Shown here piece by piece: positions 45,900-56,448 of a DNA stretch of 64,000 nt (position 1 is the first letter of the stretch; every line of letters begins with the position of its first letter). Below the pieces are notes generated by a model. It was not told where the DNA came from and made no database searches. It was given only the letters and a program-made list of their open reading frames with translations. Source of the stretch: Aquilaria yunnanensis (lineage: Eukaryota; Streptophyta; Magnoliopsida; Malvales; Thymelaeaceae); NCBI GenBank assembly GCA_039654915.1, contig CM077599.1, positions 66,950,501 through 67,014,500 of the forward strand. Direction: 5' to 3'. Both the position numbers and the translations under genes were made by a program.

Positions 45900-48430
45900 G
45901 CAACAGGCCATCTGAGTAATAAGTTTTAGGCATCATTCTACTTTTGGTATCCATTAATTCAATGACCCCATCGCTGATTCTATTCTTAACTAGGGAAGGT
46001 CTATCCTAGTTAGGTATTACTGCCTTTTATCTCAGATTCTTTCCTATAAGTTTTGTTTTGAAATGACCATTCCTTCTGCTTGGATACCCTTCTTCTTAAC
46101 CTTCATATTGTGGGTCAACACAAGTCATTGTTTAAAGGCCTTCATGTTGAGTTAGGCATCTTCCTTTAGTTCCTCCAACAGATCCAATCTAGCTTATAGT
46201 GATTTGTTATTCTCTTCCGCATCGAATGCTTGAACCCACAGGGTGGGATGTACAGTATCTATAGGTATAAGTGCGTTAGTTCCTTAGACCATTATGAAAG
46301 CACTCTCATTAGTCGACCTCTGTGATGTCATTTTGTAGTCCCATAAGACACTAAGCAACTCTTTTACCCATTTCCCCTTGGCCTTACCCAATCTCTTTTT
46401 TAGTCTTTTCTTTAGGGTTTGGTTAGTGACCTCAACTTTTCTGTTTGACTATAGATAGGTTATATGTCTGAAATAAAGGCAAATACCTTTTTTCTTTGCA
46501 AATCGGCGCATCTGCTAGTTATCAAACTACCTACCACTATCAATGAAAACAGCTCTAGGGCACTCAAATCTGTAAATTACAATTTTATGATTTGAGGGGC
46601 CGTGATCGATGTTAAGGGCTTTGCCTTTACCCACTTAGTGAAGTAGTCTATAGCCACGATGCAATACTTCACTTTTCCAAGGGCTGTAGGGAGTGCTCTG
46701 ATCAAGTTGAGATCCCACATAACAAAAGGCAAGGGATCAGTCATAAGTAAAGCACCAGAAGATGGCAACCTCTATACCTAGGTATTGAGCTGACAAGAAC
46801 GGCATTGCTGAATGAAGTTTCTAGCATTTTTTTCGGATTGTTGGCTAAAAGTATCCTTACCGTAATGCGTTATGGTCCAAGAAGTGAGCACCAAATATGT
46901 TTCCCACAATCTCCTTGATGGATTTCTCTAAGAACCTTCTACCCCTCTTGGGTTATGCGTCGTTGTAGGGACGCAACAAAGCTTGTTTATACGGGTATCC
47001 TATTCGTAGTCTCGGTCTCAAGATAAAGCCGTATCGGCTGTTTCTAATCATATTTAAGGGCCCGATAATTCAACAAGTGGATTGATTGTTCCACAAGTTC
47101 TTCCATTAAGGCTTCTTCTTGGTTTTTTGAGAGGGCATTTGGCATTGCATTCTAGGCCCTTGGAACCTTCTGTACTTGCACAAGGTCGAATGTCCATGTT
47201 AAATTCTTTGCCATGTTAAGTACTTACAAAGGGTAGGATTTTTCACTCTGACTACTCTAGTGGCTTAATTCATTATCAACTGGGAGTCACTGTATATTTG
47301 CAAGTATCGTACCCCCACTCAACCAACCATCTGTAACCCTACTGTGATGCCTTCGTAAGTGGCGATGTTATTCATAACTGGAAACTAGAACTTTATTCTG
47401 AGTGTGGCTTTCATACCACGGGACCCTTATAGTAATACCCCCGCGCCTTGGAACTCAGGTTTAGATGCTCCATCAATATACATCTCCTAAGGTGTAACAT
47501 CACTTGAGTGTGTTTCCTTGGTTGCTTCTACAAGGGTCATTTTTATGACAAAGTCGGCCAATGCATGAGCCTTTATTTCTCTCCAGGGTTCACACTGAAT
47601 GTCAAATTCTCCGGGCTCAATACATGATTTAGCTAGCCTTCCAAATTGTTCAGGTTTTTTCAAGATGTATTGCAAGGGAAATCATGTTCGAATGATAATC
47701 TTATGTGTGTGGAAATAAGGCCTCAATTTTCTGGATGTTATCACAAGGGAAAAAGCCATCTTCTGGATGAGGGGTACCTCAATTCTGCTCATTGGAGCAT
47801 TCGGCTAATGTAGTAGATGGGCTATTACTCAGGTCATTGTTTCTTGACAAGTAAGGCACTAATGGAACCTGCCGTTATGGCTAGGTATAGAACAAGAGGT
47901 TCATCAGGCTTCAGCTATTTCAGCATCAAGAGATGCTGTAGGTACTCCTTGATTTGTTCAAAGGCTTCATGGCATTCCTTTGTTCACTCAAATAACACTT
48001 TTTTCTTAAGTATTCAGAAGAGGGGTCGACAATGATCTCCAAATCACGTCATAAACCGTCCAGGGACGGTCAACCTATCTGCTAGCTTTTAGACATCTTT
48101 CTAGTTTTGAAGGATAGGCATCATTATGATTGACTCAATTTTGTCTAGGTTAGTGTCAATCCCTCTTTTGGAGAGAATGTAACCTAAGACTTTTCTAGCT
48201 CTGACCCCAAAAGTACACTTCCAAGGGTTTAATCTCATATTAAATTGCTTCATTCTCTTGAAGGTCTCCCATCAATCATCAAAGTAATGGTCTATTGCCT
48301 TGTTTTTAGCAATCATGTCATCTACATAAACCTTCATATTCTGACAAAGTTGCTTTAAAAATATCCTATTTATGAGCCTTTGGTATGCGGCTTTTGCATT
48401 CTTTAAATTGGTTAGTTAATTTTTACCTAA
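45900..48430 (-). pseudogene. Pol remnant of Tat element 2 (RT, RNase H, integrase)
   Basis: Read right to left: RT with VYVDDMIAKNK (about 48330) and MRLNPWKCTFGVRARKVLGY (48246-48187), RNase H region with PEQFGRLAKSCIEPGEFDIQ (47649-47590) and HALADFV, integrase with MWDLNLIRALPTALG (about 46710) and YFTKWVKAKPL, and a decayed C-terminal end near 45930. Stops and shifts are frequent. The catalytic YVDD is intact, but the protein cannot be made. Confidence 0.85.
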
Positions 48431-48489
48431 TCTAGAGAAGTCTTATTGAAAATTCATTAAGTGAATTTTTAGGTATTTGAGATGTTCTT

Positions 48490-48790
48490 TTAAATTGTAT
48501 TTGAGTTTTGACAGTGCGAAACCTATCTTGGAAGAATTTACTGATTTAGACATGGTGGGTGATCTTGATGGTACAAAATTTACATTAGGCTACATATTCA
48601 CTTTTGCTCAGGGAGCTAACTCTTGGCAGTTGCACTTGCAAAAGCGTGTTGCTGCATCCATAATTGAGGAAGAGTATATAGTGACCAATGAAGTAGGTAA
48701 AGAGAAGCTTTGGATGAAGCATTTCCCATAAGATATAGGTTTGAAGTGAGAATAATAAGTGACATATTGTGATAGTCAAAGTGCTATTGA
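48490..48790 (+). pseudogene. Ty1/copia RNase H fragment
   Basis: The frame reads SAKPILEEFTDLDMVGDLDG, then the SWQLHLQKRVAASIIEEEY and GKEKLWMKHF landmarks of copia RNase H. After two stops it ends at CDSQSAID, where the family-A LTR begins. It is on the opposite strand from, and apparently a different family than, the copia remnant at 40500-41505. Confidence 0.88.
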
Positions 48791-50250
48791 TGATACGGCC
48801 CTTTGTGGTTCTGCCCAAGAAACCTCTAGAAACATGTCTCATACTAGTCCCAATTGGCTTATTGATTATGTGTTCACCAGTTAAAACCTCTGTGCTTCTA
48901 GTTATTTAACCTATTATGCGGTTATGCATGAGTTATGGTTTGGCTTAGATAATAAAACAAGTGATGAAACATAAAACATAGATTAAAAACCACAAAATGT
49001 TGTCCAAACTTTTGCATAAATCCAAGTTCTAAAGTAGTCAAAGCATATAAAGTATATGTGAATTTGACTACATATAGTCAACAGTATGCAAATATCCATA
49101 CAAAAGTATACCATGCTCACACCCAAGAGCAACTCTTGAGTACACTACTAATTCATGAACATCGGAGGCAAGCTAGTGTATGAAAACTATACACTGAACT
49201 ACATTATTAAGATCCACAACTAATCTCTAACCTTAGAAAAAAGTCCCAATGGCAAGCTCTGAAAGTCATCTCTTGTCCTTTACTAGCCTTTGTTGGCCAA
49301 ATAAGAATTGTAGTTAGCACAACAACTTAACTAACAAGTAAACCACAAAACTAGAATCATAAGGGTTCAAATAAGTAAAATACCTGCTCATGAGCCTAGC
49401 CTAACAACCCTTAATGGCTATCGGCCTTGCTAGATAAAATATGCACAATAAATACTAAGAGAATGAGAATCTAGGATTCTCAGAAAGAGATTTTTCAACC
49501 TGTAAGAAAAACCATAAGGACATGCACATATATATAATATGCAACCTGTTACATTTAAAATAGTGTGAGGCTAAACCTAAGTGCATAGCATTTCAATCCC
49601 TTGAGACTTGTCCTCTATCTAGTCCTCTGATGAGAATCACTATGTCTAGTGAGTTTTGGTCTCTAACTCACTCCTAGCAAGCCTAAGCCTTCTGACACAG
49701 CAAGGTTAGCTCACATTTTAGCCATCCATTGATTGTTCTACAGGTCAACATGGTAGACGCACCTCGCTTGAGTTCCAAGGAATACACTAGGTGTACTAAG
49801 TCTCCATATAGTGCCTCAAGTCCTTCGACTTACCTATATAACTTGTGTACTAAGCTTTCACCTCAAAGCCTTACTAAGAGTGCACTAGGTTCTCACTTTC
49901 ACCTTAAGTAACCCTGCCTAGGCTACAAGTGCACTAACCCATCACCCAAGGCACATACCTATCCACTGTTACTTGGTTCACCCTAGTAGAGTAGCAATGA
50001 CCATAGTTGGACTCATACACTAGGTTCTTTGGAATCCCAATAGGTGCACTACTGAGATCCACAACTAATCTCCCATCTTAGAACAAACTCTAGGTGGCAA
50101 GCTCCAAAAACCTTCCCTTGTGCTTCACTAGCCTCTGTCAACCAAATAAAAAAATTGTATTAGCACAACAACTTAAACAACAAGTAAACCACAAAACTAG
50201 AATCACAAGGATTTAAATAAATAAAATACCTGATCGTGAGCCTAGTTTAA
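48791..50250 (-). repeat. Family-A LTR, copy A2, first part
   Basis: It starts TGATACGGCCC directly after the copia RNase H fragment. It aligns with A1 (9451 onward) along its length: CCCAAGA.., TATGC.GTTATGCATGA and CCCAAGAGCAACTC. It contains the first unit and the start of the second unit of an 845-bp tandem duplication. The orientation is taken from A1. No gene is present. Confidence 0.75.
49211..50250. repeat. 845-bp tandem duplication inside family-A copy A2
   Basis: GATCCACAACTAATCTC occurs at 49211 and again at 50056. The second unit continues after the two insertions (60450-60670, then 63120-about 63500) with the same order: AACAACCCTTAA, TTCTTCAACCTGCAAG and CACATACCTATCCAC. The duplication therefore predates both insertions. 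Confidence 0.82.
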
Positions 50251-51955
50251 TGATAAACTTACCTTTGTTATATTTATTTCTTTCATATTTAGTATGTTCT
50301 AACGTGTTTTCAACCTTAAAGATCTCTTTTGAGTAGGTTTTGTAGCTTAGACCATATCTAGACTCAATTGATTAAAATTGGTTTTAATTTGCAATTTTAC
50401 AAGTCTTAATTTGGTTGTGTTCTTTCAAGATTTTGACAGATTGGTGATGTTCCAATAGAAAAATCATATCTTGAGCTATAATGATCAAAATGGAGTGATT
50501 ATTGATTCATTGGAAAATTAGCATCTGGAGCTACAAATCATATGTAGACCATAAAACCCAGTTTGCATGTTAAGGGAGTCAAATTTAGCTTTAATGTCGC
50601 AATTTGTGCGTCATTGCTAGTTCAGAAGTAGTTGCAGTATCTTGGGCATATCTTTGGTTGTAGATGTCTGTTTTATATGAATTACATGTCATTTTTAAGC
50701 TAAGAAAGAGTTCTATAACTTTTCTATATTGAATTTTGAGAAATAATGGCTACATCAAGGTCAAATTTGAGCTTGAAGTTGCTACTGATGTTTTGGAGCA
50801 CTTCTTGGCTCATAACTCCGAAACCAGTTTTGATTTGGAATAATTTCAAAGGCTTCTAAACCATATGGATGAAAATCTTAGCTAAAGAACATCATTCTCC
50901 TGGTCATATTAATGCATTTTGGTTATTTTGAATCTTTTATATTTGTGTGGGGTAATTTTAGAATAATATAGAAAGTTTAGGGTGCTTTCATAGTTTTCTT
51001 TCAGTAGTTTATTTATGTTTCATCTATGTTAGAATATGAAGAGGGACCTGCGGCTGTCCCCTCTCTTCCCTAACTCTCTTTCGTCTCTTTTCTTGTTTCT
51101 TTTCTTTTCTTTTCAGAGATTTTTCTTGGCCATGTCCCGACTAATTTATTTTATTCTTGGTTGAAGGAGACTGAAATCTCAAATTCTTCAGCACTATGAG
51201 ATCAAAGTTGTTTTTATTCAGTCAATTAATACTTTGAGTATTGTGTGTTTTTCTATAATTAATTTTATGTTTGTTTCATTTATATGCTAGGAGGCATACT
51301 AGTTGTTATTCGAATCCAATCTACTGCTGAGTTAGAAATCAAATCTGTGATTGTTTTGTCTCTCTAATCTATGAAGCAACTTAGGTTTATTGATTTGTTG
51401 CGTTAGAAATTATTAGGTCTTAGGGAGTATATTCAACTAAATTAAATGCAACCACTTGTGTTTGTGTTATTTAGCTTCATCGATTTCTTTAATTTTTAAT
51501 GCAATTGTTAAACTAAATCGAAATGCTTATCTTAGGTTGTTTAGAAGTTATGGTTAATTAGATTGCTTGTTTTCTAATTAACTACAATTAAGAAGAGGTA
51601 GGAAGATAGCTCTAATGATAAATATTCAAAGTCTTGATTGATTTATCTATGTATCGAAGATCAGCTGTAGGAATTCGGTGGTGAATGTTGACTGATGCCA
51701 AAGTTTGCATTCTTGATTGTTTCATTGATTTCTTACTTGATAGATTTATTAATTTTTTTTCTCTGATTATTTTTAATTTTATTGTTGATTACAAATAATA
51801 CCCCCAATCTTTTAATTCAGTTTTCTAATAGATGCTTTCGGTTAAAAATTTTCCCTTTCGGATTTGACCTGGTTTTCATTACTATAGTACAAATTTACTT
51901 ATTATGAGTTGTTAGTGATACCAGAATTATTTCTTATAGTTCTAAAAATTGACTA
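50251..51955 (+). repeat. 5' LTR of the Athila-like element
   Basis: 1705 bp from TGATAAACTTAC to ...GACTA (end CA changed to TA). It aligns with 55840-56448 plus 59366-60449. Differences between the two copies are frequent, so the insertion is old. Confidence 0.88.
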
Positions 51956-51961
51956 AAAATT

Positions 51962-51979
51962 TGGCACCATTGTTGGAGA
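51962..51979 (+). promoter_or_regulatory. Decayed primer binding site (tRNA-Asp type)
   Basis: It reads TGGCACCATTGTTGGAGA, where Athila-like elements typically have TGGCGCCGTTGCCGGGGA. All five differences are transitions. It lies six bases after the LTR end. Confidence 0.8.
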
Positions 51980-52036
51980 GATTTTTTTTTCTGTTAAAGT
52001 TTCTTTTTTTGCTTTTTTTTTTTAGTAAACTGATTT

Positions 52037-53610
52037 ATGCCAAGATCTTTTCATTTAGATAAATTAGTGTTTGATCAAGAGATCGGGAAGTCAGCAAAGG
52101 TAAATAAGGAAGCGAAAAGGCAATCGGTCAATCTCTCAGCTTCAATATCTGCAAACAACAACTCTGAAAGTGAAGAAGAAACAATTAGTGTTGTAGAGAT
52201 GGTGGCGCAAAGAACACTGAGGGAGTTGGCAACTCTCGACGTTGTCCAACAACCCTTATGCATCGATTTTCCTGATATTGAAGTAGCTTTTGATTTAAAA
52301 TCTGGATTGATTCATTTATTGCCTACCTTTCGTGGACTTGTAGGCAATGACCCTCACAAACATTTGAAAGAATCTCATATTGCCTACTCAACCATGAAAC
52401 CCCAAGGAGTTACAGAACAGACTAAACTAAGAGCCTTCCCATTCTCATTGGCGGAGAAGGCAAAAGACTAGTTGTACAACCTTCCCTTCAGTTCTATTAG
52501 AACCTGGAATGACCTAAAAAGAAAGTTTTTGGACAAGGTCTTTCTAGCTTCGAGGACTGGAATGATTCAGAAAGAAATCAGCGGGATTTGGCAGTACAAC
52601 GGAGAAACTCTCTACGAGTACTAGGAAAGATTCAACCAACTATGTGCGAGTTGCCCACACCACCAGATTTCTGACCAATTGTTGGTGCAATACTTCTACG
52701 AAGGGTTGTTGTTTATGGATCATAGTATGTTGGATGTTGCAAATAGAGGAGCACTTGTAGAAAGGATAACCGAAGAAGCAAAGGACCTGATTTCTAAATT
52801 GATAGCCAACTCATAGCAGTTTGGGGCAAAGGTAAACCAGGTGCCAAAGAAGGTAAATAAGATAGGAACTTCTAATATTGAAGCTTAACTTTCTAAATTA
52901 ACCTCTCTTGTTAGACAAGTTTCTTTGGTACAGGTTTAAAATCCTAAAGTTTATGGCATTTGCTTTATTCAAGGACAATTTGCCAACTCGTGCCTATAAC
53001 TGCAAAAAGATACAACACCTTAAGTGAATGTAGTAAGCGGGTTTGCTAACCAACCAAGAAGGTATGACCCCTTTTCCAATCAATACAACCCTAGTTGGAG
53101 AGACCACCCAAACAACCAGTCATAATACCCATCTACCGATTACAACAAACCAGCCCCTCCACCACAGAACCAAGCACCAAGTTCAGGTATGGCTTTAGAG
53201 GATATTGTGAAAGCTTTGGCTACTAACATTCAATGTTTTAGTAGGAAACAAGAGCCAACATCAAAGACTTAGGGAACCAAATTTCACAACTGGCAGCCTC
53301 ACTGAACAAAATTGAAGTTGAAAAGGGGAGGCTGTCATCTCAAGCTGAAATCAACCCAAGAGAGCATGTTAATGTTGTTACCCTTCAAAGTGGAAAAGAA
53401 GTGCAAACCACTACATAAAAAATGACAGCACATAAAAAGGAACAAGATAGCCCAAAACCATCAACTTTCGATGTACCAATAGAGGAGGTAAATAACAAGC
53501 CAATTTTTCCAAAACCAAAAATTCTGATTCCACCTCCTATTCCTGGTAGGTTAACGAAATCAAAGAAGGAAGACACAGAGCACGAAATGCTTGAGACTTT
53601 TAAGTAGGTT
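52037..53610 (+). pseudogene. Gag of the Athila-like element
   Basis: It starts MPRSFHLDKLVFDQEIGKSA. The first 144 codons are open, then TAG at 52469. The same frame goes on through LYNLPFSSIRTWNDLKRKF, EISGIWQYNGETLYEY and YFYEGLL, with further stops at 52622, 52814 and 52886, then frame changes after about 52930. REHVNVVTLQSGKEVQ near 53360 leads into the protease region. The domain order and the TWNDLKRKF motif are those of the retrotransposon gag family. Stops fit TGG to TAG and CAG/CAA to TAG/TAA changes. Confidence 0.88.
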
Positions 53611-54231
53611 GAAATTAATATACCTTTCTTAGATGTAATCAAACAAATGCCTCAGTATACTAAGTTTCTAAAAGAGCTGTGCACTAATAAAAAGAAACTA
53701 CCAACTGATGAGACAATCAAAGTTTGTACGAATGTGTTAGCGATAATTCAAAGAAAGTTGCCTCAGAAGTTTAAAGACATCGGTATGTTTACTATACCAC
53801 GTGTAATAGGTAATTCTAAGGTGAAAAAAACTATGTTAAATTTAGGAGCTTCAATTAGTGTTATGCCATATTTTATATATGCTTCTTTGAAACTTAAACC
53901 TTTGAATGAAACTGGTGTTGTGATTCAATTAGTTGATAAATTGAATGCCTATCCTGAGGGCATAGCTGAAGATGTTTTTGTGCAACTAAATGATTTAATT
54001 TTTCGTACTGATTTTTATGTGCTTGATATGGAGAATAGTGACCCAACTACACCTATTTTGTTAGGAAGACCATTTTTTAAGACATCCAATAGCAAGATTG
54101 ATGTGGATACTGGCACTCCAATAATGGAATTTTATGGAAAAATTGCACAGTTCAATATTTTTGAAACACTGAAGGAAACTGACAATGATAATTCTATTTC
54201 TTTTGTTGAAAATTTTGAAACTTTGGTGTAG
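53611..54231 (+). pseudogene. Protease region of the Athila-like element, catalytic Asp replaced
   Basis: The frame is open from 53647 to 54231 (194 codons). The protease core reads MLNLGASISVMP where the family has an Asp-Leu-Gly (or Asp-Ser-Gly) triad, so the catalytic Asp is Asn (codon AAT). The second landmark ILLGRPFF is intact. The frame ends in TAG, with no RT following. As written it should be inactive as a protease. Confidence 0.88.
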
Positions 54232-54389
54232 AATGAATCAGGAAAAAATTCTAAAAACCAAGCAAATTTGGCACAAAAAGGTAAGAAAGAAATGGCCAAG
54301 TTATAGCAAGAGCAAGAGATGTCATTTGTGGTTGGACAAAATGTGTTGCCTAAACACAGGAAAAGATGGAAAGTGTTGCCTAGTAAGTC

Positions 54390-54540
54390 TGAGCTTAATT
54401 GGATTTGACCATTTGTTATTAATGATATTTCTATTCATGGTGTAGTCGAGTTTAAAAGTATGAAAATGGATAAAGTGTTCAACACTGAGATGTATAAGTT
54501 GAAGCATTTTCATGAGGGACTCTCAAAGCACCCTAGTTGA
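54390..54540 (+). pseudogene. C-terminal tail of the Athila-like pol
   Basis: In one frame, SELNWI-stop-PFVINDISIHGVVEF then VFNTEMYKLKHFHEG and TGA at 54538. This resembles the end of Athila polyproteins (WSGPFVV...VNGQRLKHF type). About 160 bp separate it from the protease, so at least 3 kb of RT-RNase H-integrase has been deleted. Confidence 0.78.
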
Positions 54541-55839
54541 TGGAAAAATGGGCTGTCTAGCCCAAGATAGTAAAGAAGGCACTTTTGGAAGACAACCCAA
54601 GCGTGGTTTTGTGCCACAAACAATAAGAATTTCGTTTCATTTATTTTTTTTATTTCCCTGCTTCTATTTTTCAAGTTTCTTTGTTCTCACAATTGGTTTT
54701 CTTGGTTAGGTATTACATTTTTTCAGGCTGGAAGAGAAGCGAAACATAGGGGCAGCAAGCTAAAGTCTAGTTCCAGGCTACAAATCACCATAAAAATAAC
54801 TTTCAGGGTAGTACATTTTTTTTCCTAATCTGTGTTTTTATTGTGAATATTGAGGGGCAATGTTCGATTTAAGTATGGGGGAGTGGGTAGCTTGCGTCCT
54901 AACTTTCTATTTTCAAAAATTTTGAACTAAAATTTTTTGATTCATATTTTTTAGCATTAATATGAATTGTTAGGATAATTTCACTTTTTGGTTTTTGAAT
55001 GCCCAGCTTGAGTATTAAGTTATCAATTTACTAGTCTTTTTTCAACTGTCAAATCTTATTTTTAAATTATTTTTTTTTTTACAATTTTTGATCAAGCTAG
55101 TTGATGGTCTGATTTTTGCATCAAATTTTTTTTGCTTAGTTCATTGATTTAAATCATGTTATTAAGTTGATTATGTGGTTTATTTGGTTGATGAATGATT
55201 TCAACCACTCTAGAAGAAAAAAGAAAGAGAGGTGAAATTGTTGTGTTCTGATAAATAAAAAGTTGTTACTCCACTATTTTTGGATATTATAGTAGGTGGG
55301 GGTTTTCTTCTAAGACAAGAGACGATCACTGCTAAAAAAAGTACTAGGAACATGAGTATGGTCAAAGACCACTTTGGAGTTATGTCAAGTTAACAGCTTG
55401 GGTATCGCAGAGCCCCTATTATGCACTTGTCAAACAATTGAAGACAAGAAAAAAATAAAAATAAAAAATTAGCGTGAAATCAAGTAAAATCAGAAAAATA
55501 AATGAATTCTTAATTGATTTCTTATCTTCCATGGATTTTTTGTAAGATTGGTTGCGCTTTTTAAGTTCCTATCTACTTGGTTTGTTCTCTTTATTTGGTA
55601 CATAAGTTTGATGTTTTTCTCAATTTTTGAGTGATAATTGTTGCTATCTTGTGAAGAAATTTTTTTCATAGACTTATTTTGTTTTGAGTTGTTATTGACT
55701 AGTAGATTGCATGTTTAATTCCCCTTGGATGTGAAATTATCTTACTCTATTTAGCTCAAAAGTATGTTTCTATTTTTCTCAGATTTCTTTTATTTTGAGT
55801 TTTGCTCGAGGACAAGCAAAAGCTAAGTGTGAGGAAATT
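54541..55839 (+). other. Untranslated 3' region of the Athila-like element
   Basis: AT-rich, no frame of note, ending with the Athila-type sequence GAGGACAAGCAAAAGCTAAG and purine-rich AAGTGTGAGGAAATT, the likely polypurine tract before the 3' LTR. Athila elements often have a third ORF here; none is readable. Confidence 0.65.
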
Positions 55840-56448
55840 TGATAAACTTACAATTGTTATATTTATTTCTATCATATTTAGTATGTTTTAATGTGTTTTC
55901 AACCTTAAAGATCTCATTTGAGTATTTTTTGTAGCTTAGAGAATATATGGACTCAATCGATTAAAAGTGAATTTAATTTGCAATTTTACAAGTTTTAATT
56001 TGGTTGTGTTCTTTCAAGATTTTTGATAGATTAGCAATGTTTTAGTAGAAAAATCATATCTTGAGCTACAGAAATCAAAATAAAGTGATTTTTAATTTAT
56101 TCGAAAGCTAACATATGGGGCTATAAATCATATGTAGATCATAAAACCCAGTTTACATGTTAAGGGAGTCAAATTTAGCTTCAAAGTCATGATTTGTGCG
56201 TTGTTGCTGGTTCATAAGTAGTTGTGGTATGTTGGGCATATATTTGGCTATAGATCTTCCTTTTATGTGATTCAAATGACATTTCAAAGCTAAGAAAGAG
56301 CTCCACAACATTCATGCTTTGAGTTTTGAGAGATAATGGCTACATCAAGATCGAAGTTCAGCTTGATGTTGCTGCTGATGTTTTCAAGCATTTCTTGGCT
56401 CACAACACTAAAACCAGTTTTGATTTGGAATAATTTCAAAGGCTTCTA

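Larger units (their letters stand above)
41511..48440 (-). mobile_element. Tat-lineage element 2, truncated at its 5' side
   Basis: A left (3') LTR at 41511-41858, a plus-strand additional gene (42642-45295) and a minus-strand pol remnant (about 45900-48430) are arranged as in element 1. Gag, primer site and 5' LTR are absent; the pol remnant stops around 48440 within RT. The 3' LTR abuts the interrupted copia remnant, so this element landed in copia DNA. The right side was lost by deletion or rearrangement. Confidence 0.8.

Noticed and set aside
54185..54445. 86-codon frame after the Athila-like protease
   Set aside because: It is out of frame with the real pol tail, which is read in another frame with a TGG-to-TGA stop.
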